From Deltaproteobacteria bacterium (GTDB taxonomy: Bacteria > Desulfobacterota_B > Binatia > UBA9968): a stretch of DNA of 22,234 nt. This document shows positions 8,589-16,741 of the stretch, one piece after another (positions within the stretch are counted from its first letter, which is position 1; each line of letters starts with the position of its first letter). A model generated the notes under the pieces. It searched no databases and had not been told where the DNA came from. It was given only the letters and a program-made list of their open reading frames with translations. Both the position numbers and the translations under genes were made by a program. The stretch spans positions 1 to 22,234 of the forward strand of contig JACPSF010000448.1 in the NCBI GenBank assembly GCA_016193385.1, given 5' to 3'.

Positions 8589-8646
8589 TACTCCGTAGTG
8601 ATGCCGGCTTCGCGGTAGATCTCACTCCGGCAACTGGGTTCCGAAG

Positions 8647-10923
8647 TCATCCTGGTGTTTGGACCGGGACGATCTCAACCAAGTTGTCACAGAAGGCGTA
8701 GTTTTCAGACGTGGGGCTTACATGCTCGTGCGTGAGGCTGTACGGATCCCCCCCGGGGAAGTCCTTGACCCAAGAACCCTCGGAGATGACGACAACTCCC
8801 GCCCTGAGATCGGGGTTGAAACGGCATCTGAGCGCCACGCTCCCGCGGTCGTTATGAACTCGGACCAATTGGTCCGAAGCGATGCCCCGGCGCCGGGCAT
8901 CCGCAGGGTGAATCTCCACCACGGGCTCGGGCTCGATCTTTTTGATCATCGGCATGTTGGCGAAAGTCGAATGGATGCGGTGCTTGCTGTGCGAAAAAAG
9001 CAAAACCAAGGGAAAGCGCCGGTAAAGGGGATTTTCCGGAGAGGCTTCGACGGGCTCGCGGTAGCGCGGCAGCTCCGCGCCGTAGGGAATCAGCTCTTCT
9101 TTGTAGATTTCGATCCGACCCGAAGGCGTGTGGAATTGGCGGTCCCGGAAAGAGACATAAGGCTCTTGAGGCCGATTCAGGAAAACCGCATGCTCGCGCT
9201 GAAGCCGCTCCAGGGTGATCCCCGCGAGCAGGGGATGATCGGTTGCGAGCATCTCTCTCAGGTGCTCTTCCGGGTTCCGGTCGAAGTAGGCGCCCAATCC
9301 CATTCGCCGCGCGAGCCCAGCAAGGATATCGAAATCCGATTTGCTCTCGCCTTCGGGCTCCACCGCCTTTTGCTGCAGTTGGAGGAACATCCCCGGCACC
9401 AGATCGAGCCGCTCGAAGATCGTGCACGCCGGCAGGACGATGTCAGCCGCCTCGGCCGTGTCGGTCATGAAGTGATCGACCACCACGATCAGCTCTAGCT
9501 GAGGCACGATGGAGCTCATCACCCGCCTGCGGTTGGCGGCGGTCTGGTTGAACATATTCGCGGCAGAGATCCACAACGCCTTCACCGGGTAAGGCGTTCC
9601 GTACTCGATGGCGCTCACGAGGGAAACTATGTCCAGTGTCGCCGCCTCCCTGCCGCCGGGCGAGCGGAAGTCCCTCTGGTTCAGGGGCGGGGGATAGGTC
9701 CCGTCATGGACGCTGATGCCTCCCCCGGGCACGCAGATATTCCCGGTGGCAACGACGAGATTCGCCACAGCCCGGGCCGTATAATCCGAGTAATACCAGC
9801 GGTCGACGCCAAAACCGATGCGGATGGAGGCGGGTTTCCGTGAAACGAACTCTCGCGCGAGATCGCGAATCGTGCGCGCCGGGACTCCGGTAATCACCGA
9901 TGCGCGCTCGGGCGGATAGGAGCCGCAGAGATCCACAAGGAGTTGAAAAGCCGGCGCGCACTCCACCGCGCTCCCGCCGGTTAGAGCCACCCGGTACCTC
10001 CCCGTCATGGCGGGGACGCCGGCCGCCCGATGGGAAACCGGATGCTCGGACAACGAGTCCCAGACCATATATGCGGAGCTACCGTCGGGCGCGACGTCCG
10101 CTTCCCGCAAAAGCTGGCCGCTGTCCGCCCGCACGAGAAAAGGGGCATTGGTGTGATCCCGCAGGAAGGCGTCATCCTGACTGCCGTGCGCGAAGATTTC
10201 GTGCAGCAGGCTCAGGGCGAGGGCCGTATCGGTCCCGGGCCGAAGCGAGATCCACTGGTCGGCCTTGGCCGCCGTGGCGCTCCGGTTGGGATCAACGCAG
10301 ACGATTTTCGCCCCGCGGCGCTGCGCCTCCAGAACAAACCGGAAATCCACGAAGCGGGTGTCCGCCCCGTTGCCGCCCCAGAGGATGATCATGCGGGAGC
10401 GAACCGCGTCGGCATATTCGTGACCACCGGGCCTGAAAAAGGTGGATGCCGGCACGCCGAAGCTGTACTCCAGCCCCTTCGGGACGCCGTAATCAATCCC
10501 GCCGGGCCTGCTCGCGGTTCCGCCGAAGGCCGCCGCAAAGCGGTGCGGCGCCCCTTTGGTCAGGACTCCCAGCACGCCCGAGCCGGTATAGAAAACAACC
10601 GACCGAGAGCCGAACTTTGCCGCGATCTCGCTCAGCCGCGCGGCGAGGATGTCATACGCCTCGTCCCAGCTGATTCTCTGCCACCTACCCTCGCCGCGCT
10701 CTCCCATCCTTTTTAGCGGGAAGCGCAACCGATCTTTATGGTACTGGTACTCCAGGCGCGACATCCCCATCAGGCAGATTCTGCGGTCGTACTCGGGGAG
10801 CGGGAAAGAGCCGGGCTCGATGCGGGTGATGCGTCCCTCCTCCACCTCAGCCACGATGCCGCAGCGAGGGTTGGCGTGGCAGTTCGGGTCGCATACCGTT
10901 CTGACAAGACGCGTTTGGGACAT
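8647..10923 (-). CDS. Molybdopterin-dependent oxidoreductase, DMSO reductase family
   Basis: A 758-residue protein of the bis-MGD DMSO reductase superfamily (anaerobic dehydrogenase type). The N-terminal 4Fe-4S motif is Cys11-x3-Cys15-x5-Cys21-x28-Cys50; the x5 gap is wider than the usual x2-4. The molybdopterin core follows (GSGVLGV, IILWGGNGADTRF, KIVCVDPNRS). The C-terminal dinucleotide-binding domain contains HSKHRIHSTFAN, EIHPADARRRGI and a late VVISEGSW. No Tat twin-arginine signal is seen, so it is probably cytoplasmic. No Fe-S or membrane partner subunit is adjacent, so it may be a stand-alone enzyme. The region that often carries the Mo ligand reads GGIDYG, with an Asp (144) and no Cys or Ser. 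The ATG at 10923 is preferred, with AGCAGG eight bases upstream; a GTG at 10983 is possible. The substrate is unknown. Confidence 0.88.
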   Translation of the reverse strand: MSQTRLVRTVCDPNCHANPRCGIVAEVEEGRITRIEPGSFPLPEYDRRICLMGMSRLEYQYHKDRLRFPLKRMGERGEGRWQRISWDEAYDILAARLSEIAAKFGSRSVVFYTGSGVLGVLTKGAPHRFAAAFGGTASRPGGIDYGVPKGLEYSFGVPASTFFRPGGHEYADAVRSRMIILWGGNGADTRFVDFRFVLEAQRRGAKIVCVDPNRSATAAKADQWISLRPGTDTALALSLLHEIFAHGSQDDAFLRDHTNAPFLVRADSGQLLREADVAPDGSSAYMVWDSLSEHPVSHRAAGVPAMTGRYRVALTGGSAVECAPAFQLLVDLCGSYPPERASVITGVPARTIRDLAREFVSRKPASIRIGFGVDRWYYSDYTARAVANLVVATGNICVPGGGISVHDGTYPPPLNQRDFRSPGGREAATLDIVSLVSAIEYGTPYPVKALWISAANMFNQTAANRRRVMSSIVPQLELIVVVDHFMTDTAEAADIVLPACTIFERLDLVPGMFLQLQQKAVEPEGESKSDFDILAGLARRMGLGAYFDRNPEEHLREMLATDHPLLAGITLERLQREHAVFLNRPQEPYVSFRDRQFHTPSGRIEIYKEELIPYGAELPRYREPVEASPENPLYRRFPLVLLFSHSKHRIHSTFANMPMIKKIEPEPVVEIHPADARRRGIASDQLVRVHNDRGSVALRCRFNPDLRAGVVVISEGSWVKDFPGGDPYSLTHEHVSPTSENYAFCDNLVEIVPVQTPG

Positions 10924-10989
10924 GACCGGGGCCTGCTGAACGTCGAGAATATCCGACGGGAAAGGCGGGAAGTCAACCCGCACCTAAGA

Positions 10990-11017
10990 TTGACAGGCCG
11001 TGTCATCGTCTGATACC
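10990..11017 (+). promoter_or_regulatory. Candidate promoter for the triple-RidA gene in a divergent intergenic region
   Basis: TTGACA (10990-10995), a 16-base spacer, then GATACC (11012-11017, 3 of 6 to -10), about 42 bases before the RidA start. The segment lies between the divergent oxidoreductase and RidA genes. It contains a small dyad, TGACA-N5-TGTCA (10991-11005), that overlaps the -35. No convincing promoter for the minus-strand gene was found. Confidence 0.3.
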
Positions 11018-11059
11018 CTCCGCGCCAAGAACGTCAAGACTGAGGTGTGGAGAAATGCC

Positions 11060-12319
11060 ATGGCACAGCGTCGACAGCGAATCGCACCCGAAAGTCATCC
11101 GCAACCCCCCTTCGCCTACTCCCCGGCCGTGAGGTTTGGCTCGTGGGTCTTCGCCTCAATGCAAATCGCGACCGACTACAAGAACGGCATAGTCCCTGAA
11201 GCCCGCCTTCCCTATCGCGGTACGGATACCCCGCCGCACTACCGGGCGATACTGCATCGGTTGAGCCAGCTGCTGGAGACGGCAGGATCCTCGCTGCAGC
11301 ACCAGGTAAAAGTCGACACCTACTTCGCGAGCCGGCGCCACTTTGGGACGCGAGAAGTTGCTCGCCAGCTCATACCAGTGGGCCCGCCGGCAAGTATGGC
11401 GCTCCACGCCAGCCGGTTGCTCGTGCCCGGGGCGCTGATGACGCTCGATTCAGTAGCGGTGGTCAGAGGCGGTCCACCCAAGGAGCCGCTGCAGACCGAC
11501 GCGGTTCCTCTACCCGTAGCGGCATACTCCCAAGCGATACGGTGGGGCGACTGGGTCTTCCTGGCCGGAGACCTGGCCACGGACTTCAAGCACGCTCTGG
11601 CACCTGAGGCCGAGGTCGACACACGGACGTGGTTCCGTGAACCAATCGAGGTACAGACTCGCTACACGCTCAAGAAGCTCGGCGCCATCCTGGAGCACGC
11701 GGGCTCCTCGCTCCAAGATGTGGTCTATGCGCGAGTGGCGATGGTCGATCCCGAGGACATTCCGGGTATGGAACGTGTCTGGCGAGAAACCTGGCCTGAC
11801 CATCCACCAGCACGCAACATCGTTTTCTCGAACAGTTTGGCTTCGGAAGCGTGCTTGATCGAGATCTTTGCCATCGGGCTGGTGCGGGGATCGAAGCTCC
11901 CTCGGGAGGAGATTCGCACGAGCAACGCTCCTAGACCCCTGTTCCACGAGCCTCAGGCCCTCAGAGTGGGCGATTTGCTCTTTCTCTCCACGCAACTCGC
12001 GGCGAACGAGCACGGCGTCGATTCTTCGGTTCCGCTGAACCCCCACTTCCCGTTCTTCGGGAATTCGTCCAAGCGCCAGATGGAGGTGATGCTGCGCAAC
12101 GTTAAAGCCATCTGTGAGGCGGGAGGCGCTTCCCTGGAGACCGTGCTGCGCACCCAACTGCAGTTCACCGATCTCACGGAGTTCGACGCGGTGCGAGAGG
12201 TGTGGGAGGCGTACTTTGGTCCCGAGCCACCGGCCATATCCGCAGCCGAGGTGAAAGGGCCATTCCCTATGCCCGGCTGCTCGGTGCTAATGGACGTGGT
12301 GGCAGGAGTGGTAGGCTGA
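11060..12319 (+). CDS. Triple tandem RidA (YjgF/UK114) domain protein
   Basis: A 419-residue protein of three RidA-like domains in one chain, at about 16-136, 152-276 and 290-419. Each shows the family pattern: an early YSxAxRxGxxxFxxxxxA segment, a middle AGxSLxxVV helix-strand, and a final PPAx... strand. Ordinary RidA is a homotrimer of about 130 residues that hydrolyses reactive enamines and imines, with the active site between subunits. This chain probably folds as a built-in pseudotrimer. The substrate-carboxylate-binding Arg of the family (after PPA) is seen only in domain 2 (Arg252, PPARNIV). It is Ser112 in domain 1 and Ile393 in domain 3, so perhaps one canonical site remains. The ATG at 11060 has GGAG seven bases upstream; the longer frame from 11000 adds unlike residues. 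It is probably cytosolic. The substrate is unknown. Confidence 0.85.
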   Translation: MAQRRQRIAPESHPQPPFAYSPAVRFGSWVFASMQIATDYKNGIVPEARLPYRGTDTPPHYRAILHRLSQLLETAGSSLQHQVKVDTYFASRRHFGTREVARQLIPVGPPASMALHASRLLVPGALMTLDSVAVVRGGPPKEPLQTDAVPLPVAAYSQAIRWGDWVFLAGDLATDFKHALAPEAEVDTRTWFREPIEVQTRYTLKKLGAILEHAGSSLQDVVYARVAMVDPEDIPGMERVWRETWPDHPPARNIVFSNSLASEACLIEIFAIGLVRGSKLPREEIRTSNAPRPLFHEPQALRVGDLLFLSTQLAANEHGVDSSVPLNPHFPFFGNSSKRQMEVMLRNVKAICEAGGASLETVLRTQLQFTDLTEFDAVREVWEAYFGPEPPAISAAEVKGPFPMPGCSVLMDVVAGVVG

Positions 12320-12349
12320 CACACTTTTTGTCAGAGAGCCTTCGATTTG

Positions 12350-12377
12350 TTGACAGCGAGGCTAAATCCGGGATAAA
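12350..12377 (+). promoter_or_regulatory. Candidate promoter for the ABC importer genes
   Basis: TTGACA (12350-12355), a 16-base spacer, then GATAAA (12372-12377, 4 of 6), in the 189-base gap after the RidA gene. The leader to the binding-protein ATG would be about 125 bases. A 6-bp hairpin, CTGACA/TGTCAG with a 7-base loop (12316-12334), overlaps the RidA stop but lacks a following U-tract. Nothing else is recognised in the gap. Confidence 0.35.
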
Positions 12378-12508
12378 AGCCTGGTGTCGCTGACTATAAA
12401 ACACAGGCAGCGCGGAGAGGGCCATCAAAAACGGCGCGCGGCTTACGCACGGATAAAACAAGGATGGACAAAATTACCGGCGGTGTGCAGCAATTAGGAG
12501 GTGCTGAA

Positions 12509-13579
12509 ATGCAATTTCGTACGGCGTTGTGGAAGTTTTGTGGCTTCATTAGCGCAGTACTCGTTTTGACTCTGTCGGGACTTGATTTCTCTCTGGCTGC
12601 AACTGCCAACACCTTGGATGAGATTACAAAGAAGGCAAATCGGGAAGGCCGGATTGTAGTGCAGATGTCGGAGCCGCTCCGTGGTAGTACCGCTGATGCC
12701 AACCGGCGCATGGCCGCGGCACTAAAAAAGACCTTCGGCGTCGACATCAAAGTCACAATCCACCGGGCGCAGAGCTATCCTGCTGCAGTGGCTCAGGTGA
12801 CGAGCGAGGTAAGAGCCGGGAGTCCGCCGACCTGGGACCTAATGTACCAAACCGACGTAGGTGTCATACCGCTATATCAACAGAATGGAATTGAAAGGTT
12901 TGAATGGTCAAAGTTGTTCAACTGGGTGACGAACAAAGATTTACTTTACGATAAGCAGGCGCTTATCGCCCAAACACGTTTTATCTTCCCAGCCTACAAC
13001 ACGAATGCCGTCAAAGGAGCCGACATTCCCAAAAGCTGGGACGACGTGCTGAACCCCAAATGGAAAGGGAAAATTGCCACGACGCCCTACCCGGACATGT
13101 GGGCGCAATTGGCCGAGCCGCAGCAATGGGGGGAGGAGCGCGTTCTGAGCTTCGTCAAAAAGCTCGCGACGCAGGAGCCCAAGCTGGGCGGAATTCCCAC
13201 GCTGCAGCGAATGTTGGTCTCGGGCGAGGTTCCCGTTTCAGCGGTTTATGCGAGTAATTACCTGGAGGCTGATAGGGAAGCCGGTGCGCCGGTGGCGGCA
13301 GTTTCAGTCGAGCCAGAAATCGTGTTTGTGGACGTCGTCTTCGTTCCGAAAGGAGCCTCCCGCTCCAACGCCGCTGCGTTGATGGCCGCATGGCTACTCA
13401 GTGCTGAGGGACAACGTTTCTTAGAGGAATTCTACCTGGGCTCGTCCCTGTTCAAGGCCGGCACGTCGGCCGCGAAACATGCCGCCGGCACGAAAGTGGC
13501 GATCCCGAACCTCGACTGGCAGTTGAAAAACACGGTGCGATTACAGCAAGAGTACGAGAAGATCCTCGTCAAGCGGTAG
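12509..13579 (+). CDS. ABC transporter substrate-binding protein, Fe3+/phosphonate/spermidine-like type
   Basis: A 356-residue secreted binding protein of the AfuA/FbpA-PotD-like superfamily. The signal peptide runs over MQFRTALWKF and a hydrophobic ISAVLVLTLSG core, ending near FSLAATA. The fold marker is the hinge region YNTNAVKGADIPKSWDDVL followed by NPKWKGKI (near residues 160-185), which is highly typical. The C-terminal half contains VSAVYASNY and a VFVPKGA strand. Ligands in this superfamily include ferric iron, 2-aminoethylphosphonate, thiamine and polyamines; nothing here fixes which. The start is clear, as TTAGGAGGTG ends six bases before the ATG at 12509; an ATG at 12464 would be out of place. 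The permease follows 51 bases later, forming one transport operon. Confidence 0.88.
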   Translation: MQFRTALWKFCGFISAVLVLTLSGLDFSLAATANTLDEITKKANREGRIVVQMSEPLRGSTADANRRMAAALKKTFGVDIKVTIHRAQSYPAAVAQVTSEVRAGSPPTWDLMYQTDVGVIPLYQQNGIERFEWSKLFNWVTNKDLLYDKQALIAQTRFIFPAYNTNAVKGADIPKSWDDVLNPKWKGKIATTPYPDMWAQLAEPQQWGEERVLSFVKKLATQEPKLGGIPTLQRMLVSGEVPVSAVYASNYLEADREAGAPVAAVSVEPEIVFVDVVFVPKGASRSNAAALMAAWLLSAEGQRFLEEFYLGSSLFKAGTSAAKHAAGTKVAIPNLDWQLKNTVRLQQEYEKILVKR

Positions 13580-13630
13580 AGGTTAGCCCGGCGGAAGACG
13601 TGGGCGGTATCTGAATTTCCTGAACAGCCG

Positions 13631-15349
13631 ATGAAGCGTCTAAAGGTCGCGGTCTCCTGGCGCTTGCTTCCTGTTCTTGGTGTCGCCCTGTTCGGGACAG
13701 CGCTGGTACTCGTCCCCCTGCTGGCGACGCTCTGGCTCAGCTTCGTCGCCGGCTCCCCTGGCCAGGGGGAGTACACCCTAGAGAACTACGCCAAGGTCAT
13801 TTCCGATCCCTTCGGATACCGCGTGCTGGCGAACACCGTCCTGTTGGCTGTCGGCTCGACGCTGATTGCCATCGGTATCGGAGCGCCGCTGGCCTGGGCC
13901 GTAGCCCGCACGGACCTCCCGTTCAAGCACTTCATCACCCTCATGATGGGAGTCATACTGGTCGTGCCGGGATTCATCCAGGGGATCGGGTGGGCGGTCA
14001 TGCTGAGCCCGACGATCGGGCTGATCAACGTGCTATTCACCCAGGCGTTGGGTTTCGCCGCGCCGCCATTCAACATTTATACGCTCGCGGGGATGACGCT
14101 CGTCCAGGGACTCGATCTCGTCCCCCCCGCGTTCTTCATGCTGCTGCCCGTGCTGATGGGAATGGACGCCAGCTTCGAGGAGGCGGCATACCTGAGCGGC
14201 GCCGGCAAAACCCGAACCTTTCTGCGGATCAATTTGCCCCTCGCGGCGCCGGCCGTCGTCGCGTCGAGCATCTACGTCCTTGTCCTGGCCTCTACGCTGT
14301 TCGAGGTGCCGGTCATCCTCGGATTTCCCGAGCGGATCTTCGTATTCAGCACGCTGATCTACCTGCTCATCACCGCACACGTCGGTCTTCCCTCATACGG
14401 CCTGGCCGGAGCCTACGGCAGCGTCATCGTGCTCGTCAGTCTGCTCATGACATCGCAATACGCGCGCGTGATGCAGAAAGGGCGCAAGTACGCGACCATC
14501 ACGGGCAAAGGACGGCGCGCCAAACTACTGGCCCTGGGCAAGTGGCGCTCTCTCGCAGTCGCGCTGGCGGTCTGTTATCTCGGCCTCGCACTCGGGCTCC
14601 CGCTCCTGACGTTGATCTACTTTTCGCTTCTCCCGTTTTTCCAGGTGCCCTCCTTGCAGGCGCTGAAAGCCATGACCTTCAGGCATTACTTCAGCCTGGT
14701 CGATCAGAGCGGCGCGGACCCGTTCATCAACACGGGGCTGCTCATCGCCCTGGTTCCGTTGGCCGTGATCTTCCTGGCGATTCCGATTTCCTGGATCGTC
14801 GTTCGCTCCCGGCTTCCCGGTCGCTTCGTGATCGACAACATCGCCTTCCTGCCGTTCGCGGTTCCGCGCATCGTCATCGCCGTCGCGATCCTGTACCTCG
14901 GCCTCCTGACGCGACACTTGGTTCCCATCTACGGCACAATCCTGATCATCGCGATCGCCCACATCGTCATGTTCATGAGCTTTGCCACCCGCACGTTGAA
15001 TGGCGCGATGATCCAGATACACCCGGATCTGGAAGAGGCGGGACGAACCAGCGGCGCGTCTCTCGTCAAGGTTCTCCGTCGGGTGACGATACCCTTGCTT
15101 AGGCCGGCGGTTTTCTTCGCCTGGTTCTGGGTGCTCCTTCTGTCGCTGCGCGAAGTTACCGTGGCGGTCATGCTTTCTTCGCCCGATAACATCGTCCTTC
15201 CCGTCCTCATCTTCACGCGCTGGCAAGCAGGCCGCTCCCACGAGGCGGCCGCGGCGGCGGTTGTGTTCGTGGTGATCGCGTGCGTCCTGCTGCTTGCGCT
15301 CCAGCGCCGAGTGCGGCAGGTTTCTCCGACCGCCACCATCCAGGGTTAG
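13631..15349 (+). CDS. ABC transporter permease, fused double-domain (AfuB/FbpB-like)
   Basis: A 572-residue inner-membrane protein with roughly twelve hydrophobic segments, made of two BPD_transp_1 permease domains in tandem. Each half carries the cytoplasmic EAA loop that contacts the ATPase. The first is EEAAYLSGAG...INLP from residue 183. The second is EEAGRTSGAS...TIPL from residue 468. Fused permeases of this length are typical of the iron/thiamine/phosphonate-type importers, matching the preceding binding protein. No ATP-binding subunit lies next to it; the ATPase must be elsewhere or shared. No strong Shine-Dalgarno site precedes the ATG at 13631, so translation may rely on coupling. 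The 3' end converges with the minus-strand DUF1989 gene, with only seven bases between the stops. Confidence 0.9.
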   Translation: MKRLKVAVSWRLLPVLGVALFGTALVLVPLLATLWLSFVAGSPGQGEYTLENYAKVISDPFGYRVLANTVLLAVGSTLIAIGIGAPLAWAVARTDLPFKHFITLMMGVILVVPGFIQGIGWAVMLSPTIGLINVLFTQALGFAAPPFNIYTLAGMTLVQGLDLVPPAFFMLLPVLMGMDASFEEAAYLSGAGKTRTFLRINLPLAAPAVVASSIYVLVLASTLFEVPVILGFPERIFVFSTLIYLLITAHVGLPSYGLAGAYGSVIVLVSLLMTSQYARVMQKGRKYATITGKGRRAKLLALGKWRSLAVALAVCYLGLALGLPLLTLIYFSLLPFFQVPSLQALKAMTFRHYFSLVDQSGADPFINTGLLIALVPLAVIFLAIPISWIVVRSRLPGRFVIDNIAFLPFAVPRIVIAVAILYLGLLTRHLVPIYGTILIIAIAHIVMFMSFATRTLNGAMIQIHPDLEEAGRTSGASLVKVLRRVTIPLLRPAVFFAWFWVLLLSLREVTVAVMLSSPDNIVLPVLIFTRWQAGRSHEAAAAAVVFVVIACVLLLALQRRVRQVSPTATIQG

Positions 15350-15356
15350 GAATCAC

Positions 15357-16304
15357 CTAAATCATCGGCACGGTCAGCTTTTGCCCACGAGCCAGGTGCT
15401 TATTGCACCAGATCATGACCGCTCTTCGGACGACGTCACCGACATCGCTTCCAAACCCCTGCTCCAGAAGGCTCTTGGCCTTCCCGTACTCGGTCTGGCT
15501 CAGCGCAACCGTAATATCCTCTACCTTAATCGGAAAATTTACGAACTGGGGCTTCCAGCCCGGGGCAGCTCTCAGCTCGCGGTCTGCCTTGATCTCCTTC
15601 ACGCGGAACTTATCTACCGTCCTCTGATTTTTGAGCCTGCCGTAGCGGGCGTTCACCTGATCCACGATCGCCCTGGTATCCGCCGACGCCTCAAAGATCT
15701 GTATCCGAATGGGCTTGAAAGAAAAATTGCTGGTCCATTGGACATCCCCCGACCCGCACGTGATCGGCACGGCCAGAATGTCGAAAAACGCGACCAGATC
15801 CACATAGTCCCCGGCTCGGCCCGTATTCCGCGCGATCCACCATCTTCCCGTGGAATCCCACTCGGTGTTCATCCACATATTGAAGGAGTCATGCACGTCG
15901 TCCGGAGTCAGCCCGTATTCGCTGATGCTCTCGGCCATCGTATCCTGGCAATTCGTGTGAAGCTCGAACCCAAACCTGATCTCGTAGAGGGTCGCGTGAC
16001 AGGTTCTACCCAATATGTCGGTCTGACAGGTAGGGGCCATTTCCAAGATGCCCAGCATCGGACGAAATCGCGGCGGGTTAGAGAAAATGATGTCGGCCTT
16101 CCTTGGCCGAAATCCGGTAGCCGACCGGGTCGCTCCGACGTCCATCTTTTCTTTGTAGTCGTGCAAGTTGAAGGCGTTAAAGTCCACGCACTGCTCGCCT
16201 CCCACTTCCGTGATGCGCAGCACTTCTCCGGCGTGAACGGGGACCGCCTTGCCCGATATGGGCTGCAGGACAAGGTCGAATCGCTGTTTCCCGTAAGTCA
16301 TCAT
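15357..16304 (-). CDS. DUF1989 (urea carboxylase-associated-like) protein, cassette A
   Basis: A 315-residue DUF1989 protein. Relatives include urea-carboxylase-associated proteins and the carboxyguanidine deiminase subunits CgdA/CgdB. Family marks seen are GEQCVDFNAFN (Cys39), a Cys93-x8-Cys102 pair (TCQTDILGRTC), NCQDT (Cys119), HDSFNMWMNTEWDSTGRW, GDYVDL and CGSGD...SFKPI (Cys183). Clustered Cys/His residues suggest a metal or thiol centre. The DUF1989 core ends near residue 205. A roughly 100-residue extension follows, ending in an RHH-like strand-helix-helix (about 264-304, ITVALSQ...VVRRAVMIWCNKHL). It is about 80% identical to cassette C (252 of 315 by hand count). The start ATG overlaps the stop of the small RHH gene (ATGA). 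A second ATG follows immediately (16301). The substrate is unknown. Confidence 0.85.
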   Translation of the reverse strand: MMTYGKQRFDLVLQPISGKAVPVHAGEVLRITEVGGEQCVDFNAFNLHDYKEKMDVGATRSATGFRPRKADIIFSNPPRFRPMLGILEMAPTCQTDILGRTCHATLYEIRFGFELHTNCQDTMAESISEYGLTPDDVHDSFNMWMNTEWDSTGRWWIARNTGRAGDYVDLVAFFDILAVPITCGSGDVQWTSNFSFKPIRIQIFEASADTRAIVDQVNARYGRLKNQRTVDKFRVKEIKADRELRAAPGWKPQFVNFPIKVEDITVALSQTEYGKAKSLLEQGFGSDVGDVVRRAVMIWCNKHLARGQKLTVPMI

Positions 16305-16462
16305 AAAAGCCCCTCTTCCTTGAGCCACTGGGCGAAGACAGCTTGGATAATCTCAGCGTCCGTCTTACCCATGTTCGTCTCTCTTTTTATCTTTTCGATG
16401 AGTTGCCGTTGCTGCTGGTTTAAACCCACCTGAACCTTGACCAGCTCCTCTTGCTTGGACAT
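16301..16462 (-). CDS. Ribbon-helix-helix-like small protein, cassette A
   Basis: A 53-residue protein with an RHH (CopG/Arc/MetJ)-like layout: a basic/polar strand (LVKVQVGLN), helix A (QQQRQLIEKIKRE), a Gly-Lys-Thr turn and helix B (DAEIIQAVFAQWLKEEG). RHH proteins are usually dimeric DNA binders. The ATG at 16462 has GAGGTG just upstream; the longer frame to 16516 adds an unrelated Arg-rich leader. It differs from the cassette C protein at 8 of 53 positions. Its stop overlaps the DUF1989 ATG, so expression is coupled. It may autoregulate the cassette, or pair with the RHH-like tail of its DUF1989 neighbour. Confidence 0.75.
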   Translation of the reverse strand: MSKQEELVKVQVGLNQQQRQLIEKIKRETNMGKTDAEIIQAVFAQWLKEEGLL

Positions 16463-16536
16463 AGACACCTCGTTTTCCCCGCGCCAGGCTCGCGTCCCTG
16501 CTTCCCGCGCGGACACTTATTCTCGGGCCGAGGCGA

Positions 16537-16565
16537 CAGATAGCACCGGGAGCAACGCGTGTCAA
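16537..16565 (-). promoter_or_regulatory. Candidate sigma-70 promoter for cassette A
   Basis: On the minus strand TTGACA (16560-16565) is followed by a 17-base spacer and TATCTG (16537-16542, 3 of 6). The leader to the RHH start at 16462 is about 68 bases. It lies in the 279-base divergent region that also holds the cassette B promoter. Confidence 0.4.
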
Positions 16566-16660
16566 TTAGCCGATAGCGATCAAGTCGCGCGGTCCGCCGC
16601 GAGATCTTTGCCGTTGCGCGGTCGCCCGAGGGCAAACCTCAATCGAACCGAACCAACTCC

Positions 16661-16689
16661 TTGACAAAGTTCCCGCCTAAGGATATGTC
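16661..16689 (+). promoter_or_regulatory. Candidate sigma-70 promoter for cassettes B and C
   Basis: TTGACA (16661-16666), a 17-base spacer, then TATGTC (16684-16689, 3 of 6), about 46 bases before the small-gene start, which has its own GGGAGGA at 16728-16734. The promoter diverges from the cassette A promoter roughly 95 bases away, so one regulator could act on both. Confidence 0.45.
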
Positions 16690-16741
16690 GTCCGCAGTGT
16701 GGGCGAGGTGAAAAAATCCTTAGAATCGGGAGGAATTCTGA

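Noticed and set aside
8659..9498. A 279-codon plus-strand open frame opposite the oxidoreductase
   Set aside because: Antisense shadow of a well-supported molybdopterin enzyme gene.
11510..12157. A 215-codon minus-strand open frame opposite the triple-RidA gene
   Set aside because: No motif or ribosome-binding site; the plus strand has three matching RidA repeats.
8575..12334. TGACA/TGTCA dyads at 8575-8587, 10991-11005 and 12316-12334 as one shared operator
   Set aside because: The gaps between arms are 3, 5 and 7 bases, so they do not fit one regulator, and TGACA is part of the common -35 hexamer.
12316..12334. Hairpin over the RidA stop as an intrinsic terminator
   Set aside because: Six-base stem without a following U-tract; the T-run is inside the loop.
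13990..15102. A 370-codon open frame within the permease gene
   Set aside because: Arg/Pro/His-rich out-of-frame shadow in GC-rich sequence; the permease frame has two EAA loops and transmembrane segments.
15294..16433. A 379-codon plus-strand open frame opposite DUF1989 cassette A
   Set aside because: It is antisense to a gene with clear family motifs and a close paralogue; its translation is low in recognisable motifs.
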